The position numbers and the translations under genes are program-made. Positions 40,685-48,292 of a DNA stretch of 64,000 nucleotides are shown in pieces. Position 1 is the stretch's first letter; each line of letters opens with the position of its first letter. Under the pieces are notes generated by a model, which ran no database searches, had not been told where the DNA came from, and saw nothing but the letters and a program-made list of their open reading frames with translations. Origin of the DNA: Hymenobacter norwichensis DSM 15439 (GTDB lineage: Bacteria; Bacteroidota; Bacteroidia; Cytophagales; Hymenobacteraceae); NCBI RefSeq assembly GCF_000420705.1, contig NZ_ATVL01000010.1, positions 248,001 through 312,000 on the forward strand, in the 5' to 3' direction.

Positions 40685-41403
40685 GAGATTAAGAGTTGAA
40701 TCAGCTCCCGCGTAACGGAAGCTTTGAGGGTAGTAACCCGCACCTGGTTGCGGACCAGCTCGGGAGTGGCGCCAAAACGGCGGGTGGCTTGCTGCAAGCG
40801 GATTTCCTCGGTTTCCAGCTCGGTTAGCTGGGTGCGCAGCTCCTTGAACTCGCCCGACTGGCACACGGTCGGCAGCGAGGTGCAATGCGCATCAATGAAG
40901 GCCACTCCCTCCTGCCCCAGCGGGTCGATGGCCGATTGGATAGGTAGCGTGGCAGCGGGTGCTTCCACAGTTTCTTCGGAGTAGGTGATGGTTTCGTGCG
41001 GAGCAGAAGTTTCCTGGTACGCCACGGCGGGCGTATCGGCCACGGGGCGCTGCCACCACACCAGCACGCACACCAGAATGGCTGCGGCTATACCCGCTAC
41101 GAAGCGTAACGGCCGGGCCGCCGACCACATAGTGCGAACTACAGCTGGCGTAACTGGTTCGGGAGTAGTGGTTTCGGTGGGTAGTTCAGTTGCGTCGAGG
41201 CGGCTGGCAATGGCGGCCCACAGAGCATCATCGGGGGCGTGAGTAGGAAGAAGGGGAAGGGTGCGGTGAATGGCTTGGTCAGCCGCCAGCTGGGCTTCGA
41301 TATGGGCCCAGGTGGCGGGAGCGGGTTCGTGAGAGGGCAGTTCATTCAGTGCCCGCCGCAGGTTCTGGTGCCCTTGGTCGGGCAGCTCGGGGGTCTGGCT
41401 CAT
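40681..41403 (-). CDS. Probable anti-sigma factor, single membrane segment
   Basis: A 240-residue protein. Cytoplasmic N-terminal region (MSQTPELPDQ... LRRALNELPSHEPAPATWAHIEAQL), one membrane helix at ~104-121 (LRFVAGIAAAILVCVLVWW), then a periplasmic region ending in a coiled-coil-like RTQLTELETEEIRLQQATRRF...LIQLLIS. It starts in the ATGA overlap with the sigma-factor stop (41400-41403), which is the usual arrangement for an anti-sigma factor, but I see no clear zinc (ZAS) motif, so the assignment rests mainly on context. Confidence 0.75.
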   Translation of the reverse strand: MSQTPELPDQGHQNLRRALNELPSHEPAPATWAHIEAQLAADQAIHRTLPLLPTHAPDDALWAAIASRLDATELPTETTTPEPVTPAVVRTMWSAARPLRFVAGIAAAILVCVLVWWQRPVADTPAVAYQETSAPHETITYSEETVEAPAATLPIQSAIDPLGQEGVAFIDAHCTSLPTVCQSGEFKELRTQLTELETEEIRLQQATRRFGATPELVRNQVRVTTLKASVTRELIQLLIS

Positions 41404-41954
41404 AGGTGATACAAATGGTAAAGTTTGACTTGCAGCAGCTTCTTGGCGTGAAACAGCTGCGACTTGCTGGTGCCTTCCGAAATGCCCAGCATCTCGGCCA
41501 CTTCGCGGTGCAGGTAGCCTTCCACCTCAATCAGGCAGAATACGGAGCGGTAGCCGGCGGGTAGCTCACTGATGGCTTTTTCCAGGGCCTCGCCAGTTAA
41601 GTTATCGTGCCAGGCCACCAGCGGCTCGGGGTGGCGCTCCTGGTCGTACACTTCCATGCGTTGCTCGCGCCGGAGCGTAGCCAAGGCCCGCCGCACCACA
41701 ATGGTTTTAATCCAGGCGCCTAGCGTAGACTGCTGCCGGAAGCTGGCCAACTGCCGGAACACATCCACAAAAGCATCCTGCAACGCATCCTGCGCCAAGT
41801 CGTGGTCGTTCCCCAGGATGCGTAGCGCACACGAAAACATGGCCGTTTTGTAGCGCTGATACAGCCGGTACTGCGCCTGCCGGTCCTGGTTGAGGCAGGC
41901 GGTCAGCAGCAGGTGCTCTTCAGCAGACGTATCGGGGGCGGGAGGCAGCGTCAC
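41400..41954 (-). CDS. ECF-type RNA polymerase sigma factor
   Basis: A 184-residue sigma-70 family protein from a GTG start at 41954. Region 2 is visible (QYRLYQRYKTAMFSCALRIL, NDHDLAQDALQDAFVDVFRQ, STLGAWIKTIVVRRALATLR) and region 4 near the C-terminus (LPAGYRSVFCLIEVEGYLHR, EVAEMLGISEGTSKSQLFHA). ECF factors direct polymerase to a small regulon, commonly envelope stress in this phylum. It is followed by the overlapping anti-sigma gene. It is divergent from the secreted protease at 42134 with 179 bp between starts. Confidence 0.95.
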   Translation of the reverse strand: MTLPPAPDTSAEEHLLLTACLNQDRQAQYRLYQRYKTAMFSCALRILGNDHDLAQDALQDAFVDVFRQLASFRQQSTLGAWIKTIVVRRALATLRREQRMEVYDQERHPEPLVAWHDNLTGEALEKAISELPAGYRSVFCLIEVEGYLHREVAEMLGISEGTSKSQLFHAKKLLQVKLYHLYHL

Positions 41955-42133
41955 GGAACGGGTTGTTTAGCCTAAAGGGAAGCGGCACCAAATAAAGGTT
42001 GGCAACCACTGAAAAAAAGCTTCAACCTGCTTGCCGTCAGCGGATAAATAATAGTGTAAAGTTCACAGGAACAGGCTTCCGGCTCCTATCCAAATCCCGT
42101 ATCTTGAGGGCCTGTTTTCATTGCACCTTTTCT

Positions 42134-44254
42134 ATGCTCTTGCGTTTTACCGCTCTCTGCCTGTTTGGTTTGCTTTTGGGCGACGCTGCCCAGGCGCAAA
42201 TTTCCGCTGCTCCTGCTGAAACCCACTGTTTGGTTGTTCCGCTCGACCCCGCCCAGCGATCCAGCCAGGCTACGCTGGTAGTGGAAGCTACCGTGCTTAA
42301 TAGCCGTAGCTTCTGGGACGCCCGCCACCAGCGCATCTACACGGCCCACCGGGTGCAGGTGTTCAGTAGCTTCAAAGGCCAAGCTCCCACTGAGCTGACC
42401 GTGCTAACCGAAGGCGGTACCGTAGACCTCACCCGCCATGAGCTAACCAATACGCTCACCTTGCAACCTGGCCAGCAAGGCGTGCTGTTTCTGGTGCCCG
42501 CTACCTTCCCCGGCACCGAAAGCGCCGGCCCAGCCTGGATGGCCTACGGCAGCCAGCAAGGCCTCATCGGCTACGACTTAGCCACCGGTATGGCCGCCGA
42601 CTTGTTCCGGCAATATGGTACGGTGAGCTCATCATTCTACCAAAGCCTGACTACGCTCACCAGTGAGCCACGCCGAATAGTGCAGCCTAATCCGGTGCTG
42701 GCTGCGGCACTAAAGCAGCAGGAATCTCCTATTCTGGCCCGTGGCACGGCTCCGGTGGTCAGCACATTAAGCCCTGCCAGTATACCGGCCGGCACCGGCG
42801 CCGTGCTGACTATCAGCGGCAGTGGTTTTGGTGCAACGCGCGGAACAGGGTTTGTGGAGTTTCGCAACGCCGACAACGGTGGCTCCTCGCTGGTGAAGCC
42901 GCAGGATTCAGATTACGTCAGCTGGACTGATGCCCGCATTCAGGTGCGGGTTCCCTCGTTGGGGCAAGGGGTGAATGGCGCGTTGAGCCCGGCCGGCAGC
43001 GGACAGGTGCGCGTGACCACCGCCGACCAGCTGGCTGCTACCAGCTCGGCGGCCATTACCGTGCCCTACGCCATCAGCAACGTGCAGCTCAACGGTACCA
43101 ACCAGATTCTGCGGCCTAGTCCCATCAACCAAAACGGGCGCGGTGGCTATACTTTCCGGTTTGAAGCAAGCTTTGCCAGCAACACGGCGGCCGTTACGGC
43201 CTTCCGCAACGCGCTGGCTACCTGGCGCTGCCAAAGTGCCATGAACTGGGACCTAGATGCTATTCCGCGTACCAGCCGGGGATCCAAAGAAGACGGCGAA
43301 AATAGTATTGGGTTTGACTACGCCGAGTCGGAATTGCCGGCGAATGTGCTGGGGCGCACCACCAGCTACTACCGCGGTTGCTTCCAGCCTGGTGGCGGCG
43401 TGGCATTTGCGGTGCAGGAAATTGATATGCAGTTCGATGATGCCACCACTTGGCAGTTCGGACCTCTGCCTGCCGTTTCACCCCAGCTGGATTTCGAGTC
43501 GGTGGCGGTGCACGAGCTGGGGCACGCACAGCAACTGGCCCACGTTATTTTGCCCCGCGCCGTGATGCACTACGCCGTGGCCCGTGGCCAAACTAGCCGC
43601 GCCATCAACCAAGATGATGTAACAGGCGGGCGGCTGGTGCTGCGTACCCGCGGCTTTGTACCGCAGGGCTGCGGCAGTGGGCCCATGCTGCCCGCACCCC
43701 TCACCGGCCTAGCGGCCATTACCACCACCGCCGGTATCGACCTCACTTGGACCACCCAAGACGAGTGTTTTCTCGACAACTTCGTGGTGGAACGCTCCTT
43801 GGCCCCCGATACCAGCGCTTGGCAAACCCTGGCTACCGTGCCGCGCGCCACTGGCAACGCCTACCGTTACCTCGATGCCCAGCCCCAGCCCGGTTTGCGC
43901 TACTACCGCCTGCGGCTGCGGCGGCCCGCCACTAGCTTCGGCCCCGCTTCCCTAGATACCACCGTGCCCGTGCTTGCCCAGGCCGATGCCGCCACGGCGC
44001 TGCTGCCCCAATTGTTTCCCAACCCCGCCGATGATACCGGCCTGACGCTGCAATATCCCGCCACCGCCAACGGCCGTTTGATAGTGTCGGTGGTGGATGC
44101 CATTGGCAGGCGGCACAGCATTATTGGGTTGGAGTTCCTGTCAGGCCTCAACCTATTGCGCGTTCCTACGGCCAGCTTGCGCCCTGGCTGGTATATCCTT
44201 CGTTTCCGCGTGCCCGGCGGCCGGGAAACCAATTTGCCCTTCGTGCGGCGATAG
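42134..44254 (+). CDS. Secreted metzincin-like metalloprotease with IPT, FN3 and T9SS sorting domains
   Basis: A 706-residue exoprotein; start ATG 42134 (MLLRFTALCLFGLLLGDAAQA signal peptide) in preference to 41999. Order: N-terminal beta domain (~25-190), IPT/TIG-like domain (~213-315; PVVSTLSPASIPAGTGAVLTI), protease domain (~330-520) with HELGHAQQLAH at His460, Glu461, His464 and His470 (HExxHxxxxxH) followed by a likely Met-turn VMHY, then an FN3-like domain (~520-610) and a C-terminal type A sorting domain (LFPNPADDTG...LRPGWYILRF) for secretion by the Por/T9SS system. The metzincin motif lacks the usual Gly (AQQLAH), but spacing is right. Divergent from the ECF sigma gene, which may control it. 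Substrate unknown. Confidence 0.9.
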   Translation: MLLRFTALCLFGLLLGDAAQAQISAAPAETHCLVVPLDPAQRSSQATLVVEATVLNSRSFWDARHQRIYTAHRVQVFSSFKGQAPTELTVLTEGGTVDLTRHELTNTLTLQPGQQGVLFLVPATFPGTESAGPAWMAYGSQQGLIGYDLATGMAADLFRQYGTVSSSFYQSLTTLTSEPRRIVQPNPVLAAALKQQESPILARGTAPVVSTLSPASIPAGTGAVLTISGSGFGATRGTGFVEFRNADNGGSSLVKPQDSDYVSWTDARIQVRVPSLGQGVNGALSPAGSGQVRVTTADQLAATSSAAITVPYAISNVQLNGTNQILRPSPINQNGRGGYTFRFEASFASNTAAVTAFRNALATWRCQSAMNWDLDAIPRTSRGSKEDGENSIGFDYAESELPANVLGRTTSYYRGCFQPGGGVAFAVQEIDMQFDDATTWQFGPLPAVSPQLDFESVAVHELGHAQQLAHVILPRAVMHYAVARGQTSRAINQDDVTGGRLVLRTRGFVPQGCGSGPMLPAPLTGLAAITTTAGIDLTWTTQDECFLDNFVVERSLAPDTSAWQTLATVPRATGNAYRYLDAQPQPGLRYYRLRLRRPATSFGPASLDTTVPVLAQADAATALLPQLFPNPADDTGLTLQYPATANGRLIVSVVDAIGRRHSIIGLEFLSGLNLLRVPTASLRPGWYILRFRVPGGRETNLPFVRR

Positions 44255-44370
44255 GTGATAAGTGGTGAACTGGTGAGCTTGCGAGATGGTGAGTTTGATG
44301 TTCTATTTGCGCCACTTGCGCAGATTAGCGCTAGCAGTACATAAACTCACCACTTCACTTATTCACAATT
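44254..44370. repeat. Palindromic spacer (family R copy 2)
   Basis: Starts at the protease stop. Contains GGTGAGTTTGATGTTCTATT (from ~44289) and the inverse TAAACTCACCACTTCACTTA (from 44342), around CGCCACTTGCGCAG. Closely matches 46784-46860. Confidence 0.75.
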
Positions 44371-44968
44371 TAGCCACAAAAGCCACTGAGTTAGGGCCTG
44401 CTTCAAGGTGGCTCAGTAGCGGGTAAAGGCCAGTTTTGCCGTGGGCATGGTGGGCGGCGAACAGTATGCCATCGAAGGCCAGTAGGAAGCCGCCTTGCAA
44501 CAGCAAAGAGCGGCCGTATCCCGTCAGGCGTTCCTGCTGACGCTGGGTGGAGCGGCTGCGGGCGCGCTCTTTCAGGTAGAAGCCGGTGGCCACATACGCC
44601 ACATCCAGACCCGTATTGAGCAGGTAGAGGTTTTCGGTGCGCAGCTGGGCTTTCACGGTGCCGGCTTGATCGGTGGGTAGAGTGGCGCGGCGCGCGGCCA
44701 GCAAGGAGCCGCCGGCCAGCGCCAGGTTCACAACTCCCCAGCCCACGTTCATCTGGTGGAAGTATTTCTCGGGCCCATCGGTGGCAAAATACCGCGCGCC
44801 GCTCACGGCCACGTTGCCCACGGCCCAAGCGCTCAGCACTTGCATGCCACGTTGGTCGAGGGTGGTGCGCCGGGTGTTGTAGGCGGGCACGGTTTGCGCC
44901 ACCAACGGCAGTGGCAACGACAAAAGGCAGCAGAACAGTCGTAATGGTAGAAACACGAGCCAGAGCAT
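44363..44968 (-). CDS. Predicted membrane protein, unknown function
   Basis: A 201-residue protein (start ATG 44968, MLWLVFLPLRLFCCLLSLPLPLVAQ) with a signal-peptide-like or membrane N-terminus and further hydrophobic stretches (WGVVNLALAGGSLLAAR, LLNTGLDVAYVATGFYL, LLLQGGFLLAFDGILFAAHH). It may be a small multi-pass membrane protein, and I recall a Bacteroidota family of similar layout, without a known role. Single gene between the family R repeat and the KAS III gene, with 140 bp to that gene's stop. Confidence 0.75.
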   Translation of the reverse strand: MLWLVFLPLRLFCCLLSLPLPLVAQTVPAYNTRRTTLDQRGMQVLSAWAVGNVAVSGARYFATDGPEKYFHQMNVGWGVVNLALAGGSLLAARRATLPTDQAGTVKAQLRTENLYLLNTGLDVAYVATGFYLKERARSRSTQRQQERLTGYGRSLLLQGGFLLAFDGILFAAHHAHGKTGLYPLLSHLEAGPNSVAFVAKL

Positions 44969-45108
44969 AAGTGGATACAGCGGAAAGCCGGACTTTGCAA
45001 CATTTGTTTGCAAATCCCGGCTTTCTAATAGCCCGTAAACAATAGGCAAGCATGGAGTGTGGAAGTCTGTTCCGCGCTACATACTTACGTGGTAGATACC
45101 CTTACGTC

Positions 45109-46056
45109 TTACCGCTCCAGCAGCATAGCCCCGTAGGAGTAGCCCCCGCCAAATACGGTAATAATCACCCGGTTGCCTTCTACCAGCTGGTTCCAGGTGT
45201 CGCCGAGGCCGATGGCGGCGCCAGCGCATCCGGTGTTGCCGAGTTGCTCGATGTTGGATACGGCCCGGCTGGGGTCCATGCCCAGCTGCTTCACCACATT
45301 TTTGGTGATGCGTAGGTTGGCCTGGTGCGGAATCAGGTAGGTTACATCTTCCACGGCCAGCTGTTGGCGCTCCAGCAGTTGCTCGGTTACGCGGGCCATG
45401 TAGGTGCAGGCGTGCGTGAATACGTCGCGGCCGTGGGGCATCACAATGCCTTTTTCCACCGGCTTCAGCGTTACCGATTCGTCGGCTTTGCCCACTACGG
45501 CCGCGCCACCGGTTACCACTTCCACAATGCGCAGGTCGTCGGGCGAAATTCGCTCTTTGCTGATAAGCAGGGTGGAGGCACCATCACCCCAGAGGTGGCC
45601 GGCCATGGTATCCTGCTCGTTGTTGTAAGCGGTGTTGTGCTCACTCACTACCACCACCGCCCGAGTAGCTTTGCCCATGGCGAAATAGCCTTCCACAATC
45701 TCAATAGCGTTCAGCAGCGACGAGCAGGCCGAAGAAATACTCACCACCGGAATTTCATTGACGCCCAAATCCCGTTGTACGGCGTGGGCCAGCGTGTAAA
45801 TGGTGTCGTGGGGGGTATAAGTGGCGCCCACAATCAGGTCGATGGAGCTGGCGGGGAAGGCAGGAGCCTGCGCCAAGGCGCGCCGGGTGGCCTCCAGGGC
45901 CATGGTGTTGGTGTTTTCGCCGGGGCCAGCCTTGCGCCGCTCTCTGATGCCGGTGCGCTCAATTATCCAGTCGGAAGCCAGGCCGTTGAGGCGCGTGAAA
46001 TGCTCGTTGGTTACTACGTAATCGGGCAGATAAGCTGCCACTCGGTGAATATACAC
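45109..46056 (-). CDS. fabH: 3-oxoacyl-ACP synthase III (FabH/KAS III-like)
   Basis: A 315-residue KAS III homologue. Catalytic triad visible: Cys111 (SISSACSSLL), His244 (LIPHQANLRI) and Asn274 (QLGNTGCAGAAIG). N-terminal DWIIERTGIRERR and GDGAS are also family marks. Such enzymes condense acyl-CoA with malonyl-ACP to start fatty acid synthesis, or act in secondary metabolite or pigment pathways. No ACP, malonyl-transferase or other synthase genes are near, so its pathway cannot be named from context. A TACCTTTA box at 46093-46100, 37 bp upstream, is a candidate promoter. Confidence 0.92.
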   Translation of the reverse strand: MYIHRVAAYLPDYVVTNEHFTRLNGLASDWIIERTGIRERRKAGPGENTNTMALEATRRALAQAPAFPASSIDLIVGATYTPHDTIYTLAHAVQRDLGVNEIPVVSISSACSSLLNAIEIVEGYFAMGKATRAVVVVSEHNTAYNNEQDTMAGHLWGDGASTLLISKERISPDDLRIVEVVTGGAAVVGKADESVTLKPVEKGIVMPHGRDVFTHACTYMARVTEQLLERQQLAVEDVTYLIPHQANLRITKNVVKQLGMDPSRAVSNIEQLGNTGCAGAAIGLGDTWNQLVEGNRVIITVFGGGYSYGAMLLER

Positions 46057-46092
46057 GGAGAAGAAAAGGTCGGGTTGGAGCGAAAACAGCTG

Positions 46093-46100
46093 TAAAGGTA
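46093..46100 (-). promoter_or_regulatory. Possible Bacteroidota -7 promoter element (TACCTTTA)
   Basis: Minus-strand TACCTTTA lies 37 bp before the KAS III start, one base from TAnnTTTG. A similar box precedes the lipoprotein at 24782. No -33 element identified; weak call. Confidence 0.35.
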
Positions 46101-46216
46101 CGAGGCTGTAACCGGACCGTAAGGACTGATTAGCAGAGGGGCCCGTACTTTGCAGGGCGTTTTCGCGTTCAAACGCCGAAACCGGGGCCTAGTTCCCTTC
46201 CATCGGTTACAAGATT

Positions 46217-46786
46217 ATGATGTTTTACCATTCCTCTTCCTTCTATTTTCCGCTTCTACTGGCCGTAGCCCTATTGCTGGGGGCCAGCCGGCCCGCGCAG
46301 GCCCAGAAATACCGCACTGCCGCCGGCCTCCGGCTTAGCTCGGGTATGTACGGCCTCACGGTGCAGCAAAAAATTCTACCCAAAACTACGCTGGAAGGGC
46401 TGGCGCTGGCTGGCTCACGCGAGGTGACGGGCACGGTGCTGGCCGAGCAGCACTTCGGGTTGCTCGGCCCCAGCCTCAACTATTACCTCGGGGCTGGCGG
46501 GCACGTGGGCAACCACAAGGACACGGGCGCGTTTGGCGGGGTTGATTTCATTGTGGGGGCTGAGTATAAAATTGCGCTCAGCCGCTTCGTTGTTGCCGCC
46601 GACTTCAAACCCAGCATCGAGTTCAACTCCGACGACTGGGCCCGGTTCCCCACGGCTTTTTCGGTGCGCTACATCCTCATCAAGGACAAGAAAAGCGGCT
46701 TCCTCAACGATGTTTTCGGCAGCGACAAAAACGATAAGAAAAAGAAAAAGGCCCCAAGCCAGCGCCGGGGCCTCTTTGATTGGTGA
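46217..46786 (+). CDS. Small outer-membrane beta-barrel protein
   Basis: A 189-residue protein with a signal peptide (MMFYHSSSFYFPLLLAVALLL...AQA, ~29 residues) and a beta-strand pattern (YRTAAGLRLSSGMYGLTVQQ, LEGLALAGSREVTGTVLAE, LGPSLNYYLGAGGHV, FGGVDFIVGAEYKIA, LVVAADFKPSIEFN). Ends with an unusual Lys-rich tail (KNDKKKKKAPSQRRGLFDW) whose DNA forms a hairpin. Family not recognised; likely a small porin-like or structural protein. Confidence 0.8.
   Translation: MMFYHSSSFYFPLLLAVALLLGASRPAQAQKYRTAAGLRLSSGMYGLTVQQKILPKTTLEGLALAGSREVTGTVLAEQHFGLLGPSLNYYLGAGGHVGNHKDTGAFGGVDFIVGAEYKIALSRFVVAADFKPSIEFNSDDWARFPTAFSVRYILIKDKKSGFLNDVFGSDKNDKKKKKAPSQRRGLFDW
46749..46773 (+). terminator. Hairpin inside the 3' end of the beta-barrel gene
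   Basis: AGGCCCC (46749-46755) and GGGGCCT (46767-46773) pair within the last codons, preceded by an A run (Lys codons) and followed by CTTTG. It resembles an intrinsic terminator that overlaps the coding sequence (stop at 46784-46786). Confidence 0.6.
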
Positions 46787-46860
46787 TTTAGTGAGATAGT
46801 GAAATGGTGAGCTTGACGTTCTACCGGTGCCGCTTGCGCAGCCACGACATTAAACTCACC
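46784..46860. repeat. Palindromic spacer (family R copy 3)
   Basis: Starts at the beta-barrel stop codon. Holds GGTGAGCTTGACGTTCTACC and the inverse GACATTAAACTCACC, around GCCGCTTGCGCAG. It fills the gap to the convergent gene at 46860. Confidence 0.75.
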
Positions 46861-47576
46861 TACTCCTGCCGTACTCGGCCGCTGCCAGCGGTGGAGCTGC
46901 TGACTTTGGCGCCGCCCGTGACGTAGACGTTTCCGGATCCGGAAATCCGGGCGTCAAGCGTTTCGGTGGCGTTCAGGCGGCAGTTGCCGGAGCCGCTGAT
47001 GCGTACGTTGCAGACGTTGGAGCGCACCTTGGCGGCTTGCAGGCTACCCGAGCCGCTGATGCTCACACTCTGGCGCGGGGCGGTACCCGCACCAAGGCTC
47101 ACATTGCCGGAGCCGGAAACGGTGGTTTGCAACTCTTCGGTCTGCACAGGGCCCAGGTCCAGCGTACCCGAGCCACTTACGTTCAACGCCAATTCCTGAG
47201 CTTTTACGCCATCGGCAGCTTTCATTCGGCCCGAGCCGCTTACGGTGAGGGCGTTGACGGAGGGCACGGTTACGTACACTGTCACGGGGCCTTTGAACTT
47301 GTAGTTCGACCAGCTCATGCCCTTTTCCTGCTTGGTACCGATGCGTAGCCGGTTGCTACTCACGGCGGTTTCCAGGTGGGTCAGGTCTTCGGGCTGGGCA
47401 TCTACCACCACTTTCTGGGGGCTGCCCTGCACCAATATCACCGTGGCCGAGCCGGCCAGCGTAACCTGGTTGAAGGTGTATACTTCACGCGTTTCGCGAG
47501 CGGCTGTAGCGGTGAAGCCGGCCAGCAGCAGCGCGCTGGCGAGGATAGGGGAAAGGAAGCGGCGCAGGGTTTGCAT
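46860..47576 (-). CDS. DUF2807 (GIN) beta-helical secreted protein
   Basis: A 238-residue protein (start ATG 47576, MQTLRRFLSPILASALLLAG) with a signal peptide. The body is the DUF2807 'head GIN domain' type: a run of short strands divided by repeated (V/I)SGSG(R/T/N/S) turns, seven of them between ~105 and 230 (SGSGRMKA, SGSGTLDL, SGSGNVSL, SGSGSLQA, SGSGNCRL, SGSGNVYV, AGSGRVRQ). Probably an envelope or surface protein with a parallel beta-helix. Function not established. Confidence 0.9.
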   Translation of the reverse strand: MQTLRRFLSPILASALLLAGFTATAARETREVYTFNQVTLAGSATVILVQGSPQKVVVDAQPEDLTHLETAVSSNRLRIGTKQEKGMSWSNYKFKGPVTVYVTVPSVNALTVSGSGRMKAADGVKAQELALNVSGSGTLDLGPVQTEELQTTVSGSGNVSLGAGTAPRQSVSISGSGSLQAAKVRSNVCNVRISGSGNCRLNATETLDARISGSGNVYVTGGAKVSSSTAGSGRVRQE

Positions 47577-47776
47577 AGCGGCTGGTAGTTGGAAGTGAGG
47601 TATCTGCTGGGGAAGATGCCGGGCCGCGCCCAACCGTTGCCTGGCTTGCGGTACTCAAAGAAATAAACCTGTGCCGCTGCCGTAAATAGTGAAAAATCTG
47701 CCTGGCGGGCGCGGTTTTTTGTGCAGCTTTAGGTTTCCGACAAGGCCGAGTTTCGGCTGCTACCCATTGCCCTGCC

Positions 47777-48268
47777 ATGCATCCCCACGACCAGCTTCTA
47801 CACCGTTTTTACCAGGCTTTCCAGCGCCGCGACCATGCGGGTATGGCAGCCTGCTACCACCCTGAGGCTACGTTCGAGGATGCCATATTTCAGTTACAGG
47901 GTCCGGCCATTGGCAAAATGTGGCGCATGCTTTGTGAGCGGGGCCAGGATATGCGCCTAGCTTACAATGACATCCAGGCCGATGCGCAACAGGGTAGCGC
48001 CACTTGGGATGCGCACTACACGTTTTCGCAAACCCGCCGGCCGGTACACAACCATGTGCAGGCCCGCTTCACGTTTCAAGACGGCTTGATTCGCACCCAC
48101 CACGACCGGTTCAGCTTCTGGCAGTGGTCGAGGCAGGCGCTGGGGCCGGTTGGCTGGCTGCTGGGTTGGTCGGGGTGGCTGCAAAACAAGGTGCGCAAAT
48201 CGGCCGCTGAGGGGCTGGCCAACTACCGCGCCTCTTCTGATAAAGCCGTGGTCAACCCGGTGTCATAA
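47777..48268 (+). CDS. NTF2/SnoaL-like domain protein
   Basis: A 163-residue cytoplasmic protein with the NTF2/SnoaL-like fold pattern: helix HDQLLHRFYQAFQRRDHAGMAACYHPEATFED, then strands (ARFTFQDGLIRTHHDRFSFW) and a C-terminal hydrophobic/Trp-rich tail (LGPVGWLLGWSGWLQNKV). The family holds both enzymes and ligand-binding proteins; nothing here identifies the ligand. Single gene. Confidence 0.85.
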   Translation: MHPHDQLLHRFYQAFQRRDHAGMAACYHPEATFEDAIFQLQGPAIGKMWRMLCERGQDMRLAYNDIQADAQQGSATWDAHYTFSQTRRPVHNHVQARFTFQDGLIRTHHDRFSFWQWSRQALGPVGWLLGWSGWLQNKVRKSAAEGLANYRASSDKAVVNPVS

Positions 48269-48292
48269 GAATTGCCTGGCCGCTACCAAACC

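Noticed and set aside
47777..48268. SnoaL-like polyketide cyclase
   Set aside because: The NTF2-like fold is broad; no polyketide genes are nearby, and no catalytic residues were recognised, so only the fold is claimed.
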